DNA of 64,000 nucleotides from NCBI GenBank assembly GCA_019119995.1, contig DWVY01000019.1, forward strand, positions 1 to 64,000. Direction: 5' to 3'. Position numbers and translations under genes: made by a program. The notes beneath the pieces are model-generated. The model did no database searches. It had not been told where the DNA came from and was given only the letters and a program-made list of their open reading frames with translations. Each line of letters begins with the position of its first letter. Position 1 is the stretch's first letter. Below, piece after piece: positions 63,763 to 64,000 of the stretch. Source of the stretch: Candidatus Mediterraneibacter faecavium. Lineage in GTDB: Bacteria; Bacillota; Clostridia; Lachnospirales; Lachnospiraceae.

Positions 63763-64000
63763 TTATATTATCTCTGCCTTCTGATAAATCCAGTACATCC
63801 CCGGCAGCATGACCGCATACAGAAACAGATACAGCACAAACAGGACCGGGGCCGCGCCTGTGACTTTCCCACCAAGCTCATAGAGATTAAATGCTCCTAT
63901 TGCATAACTGATCTGCAGCAGCTGATCCGGCAGGAGTCCCAGGATTTCTGACAGTGCATTTACACTGCTCAGGAACGACGGCACAAACAATATGACAAAC
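63763..64000 (-). CDS. C-terminal end of a membrane protein (cut by the window edge)
   Basis: The frame reads through the right edge of the window without an upstream start, so only the last 79 residues are seen. They show two to three hydrophobic helices (QISYAIGAFNLYELGG and VLFVLYLFLYAVMLPGMYWI) and end WIYQKAEII. It resembles the C-terminus of ABC-2-type permeases, but this cannot be settled from the fragment. Confidence 0.6.
   Translation of the reverse strand, partial: FVILFVPSFLSSVNALSEILGLLPDQLLQISYAIGAFNLYELGGKVTGAAPVLFVLYLFLYAVMLPGMYWIYQKAEII

Overview
The window looks like a chromosomal segment of a spore-forming, Gram-positive Clostridia species, most likely family Lachnospiraceae. 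The grounds are a spoIIA/sigF operon joined to spoVAA-spoVAB, spoVT, the clostridial SCIFF peptide with its radical-SAM maturase, a T-box in front of valS, low-copy YesM/YesN-type regulation, strong AGGAGG-type ribosome binding sites and moderate G+C. I cannot fix the genus. Most genes lie on the minus strand.

Layout. 109-4737: potABCD polyamine importer, read D to A on the map. 4826-8389: a very large fused ABC ATPase/permease. 8438-9560: a long palindrome and an RpiR-type regulator on the plus strand. 9641-13910: an ECF vitamin/metabolite importer (S, fused A1A2, T) with a PHP-domain protein. 14121-16984: spoVAB, spoVAA, a small membrane protein, sigF, spoIIAB, spoIIAA. 17129-22252: TPR membrane protein, an unlisted 44-residue protein, folC and an LTA-synthase-like sulfatase. 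22297-25446: valS with its T-box leader. 25520-28034: an Rpn-type nuclease gene, a cell-wall glucosaminidase, a decayed second Rpn copy, and two copies of a short dispersed repeat. 28137-39271: rhamnose mutarotase, a sugar ABC importer (binding lipoprotein, ATPase, two permeases), a GntR/LacI-type regulator, and a three-part sensor made of YesM-like kinase, sugar-binding lipoprotein and YesN-like regulator. 39258-43529: MarR regulator and a heterodimeric ABC exporter with a clear operator. 43568-45277: AAA/PD-(D/E)XK protein. 45504-45875: a 372-base giant hairpin element. 45878-50446: secDF, SCIFF maturase scfB, SCIFF peptide scfA and a TIGR04086-type membrane protein. 50571-54479: spoVT, then a Bro-N/AbiEi two-gene cassette bracketed by perfect 82-base direct repeats, then a Na/phosphate symporter. 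54694-62503: PduL, AEC permease, FtsX-type ABC system, MFS transporter and a zinc phospholipase-like protein. 62616-63291: ssrA (tmRNA), tRNA-Val(GAC), tRNA-Ala(CGC). 63303-64000: an orphan HicB-like protein and the end of a membrane-protein gene.

How it fits together. The sugar block (28137-39271) reads as one import-and-sensing unit: the sensor lipoprotein is a paralogue of the importer's binding protein. The RpiR regulator shares an AACAGTTCAGC-type inverted motif with both the giant ABC gene and the ECF operon, which suggests one regulon. The SCIFF genes sit next to secDF, so peptide maturation and export may be linked. The sporulation genes are scattered between transport operons. The most unusual DNA is the 82-base repeat-bounded Bro-N/AbiEi cassette at spoVT and the family of giant hairpin elements, one copy of which supplies the end of the potD reading frame.
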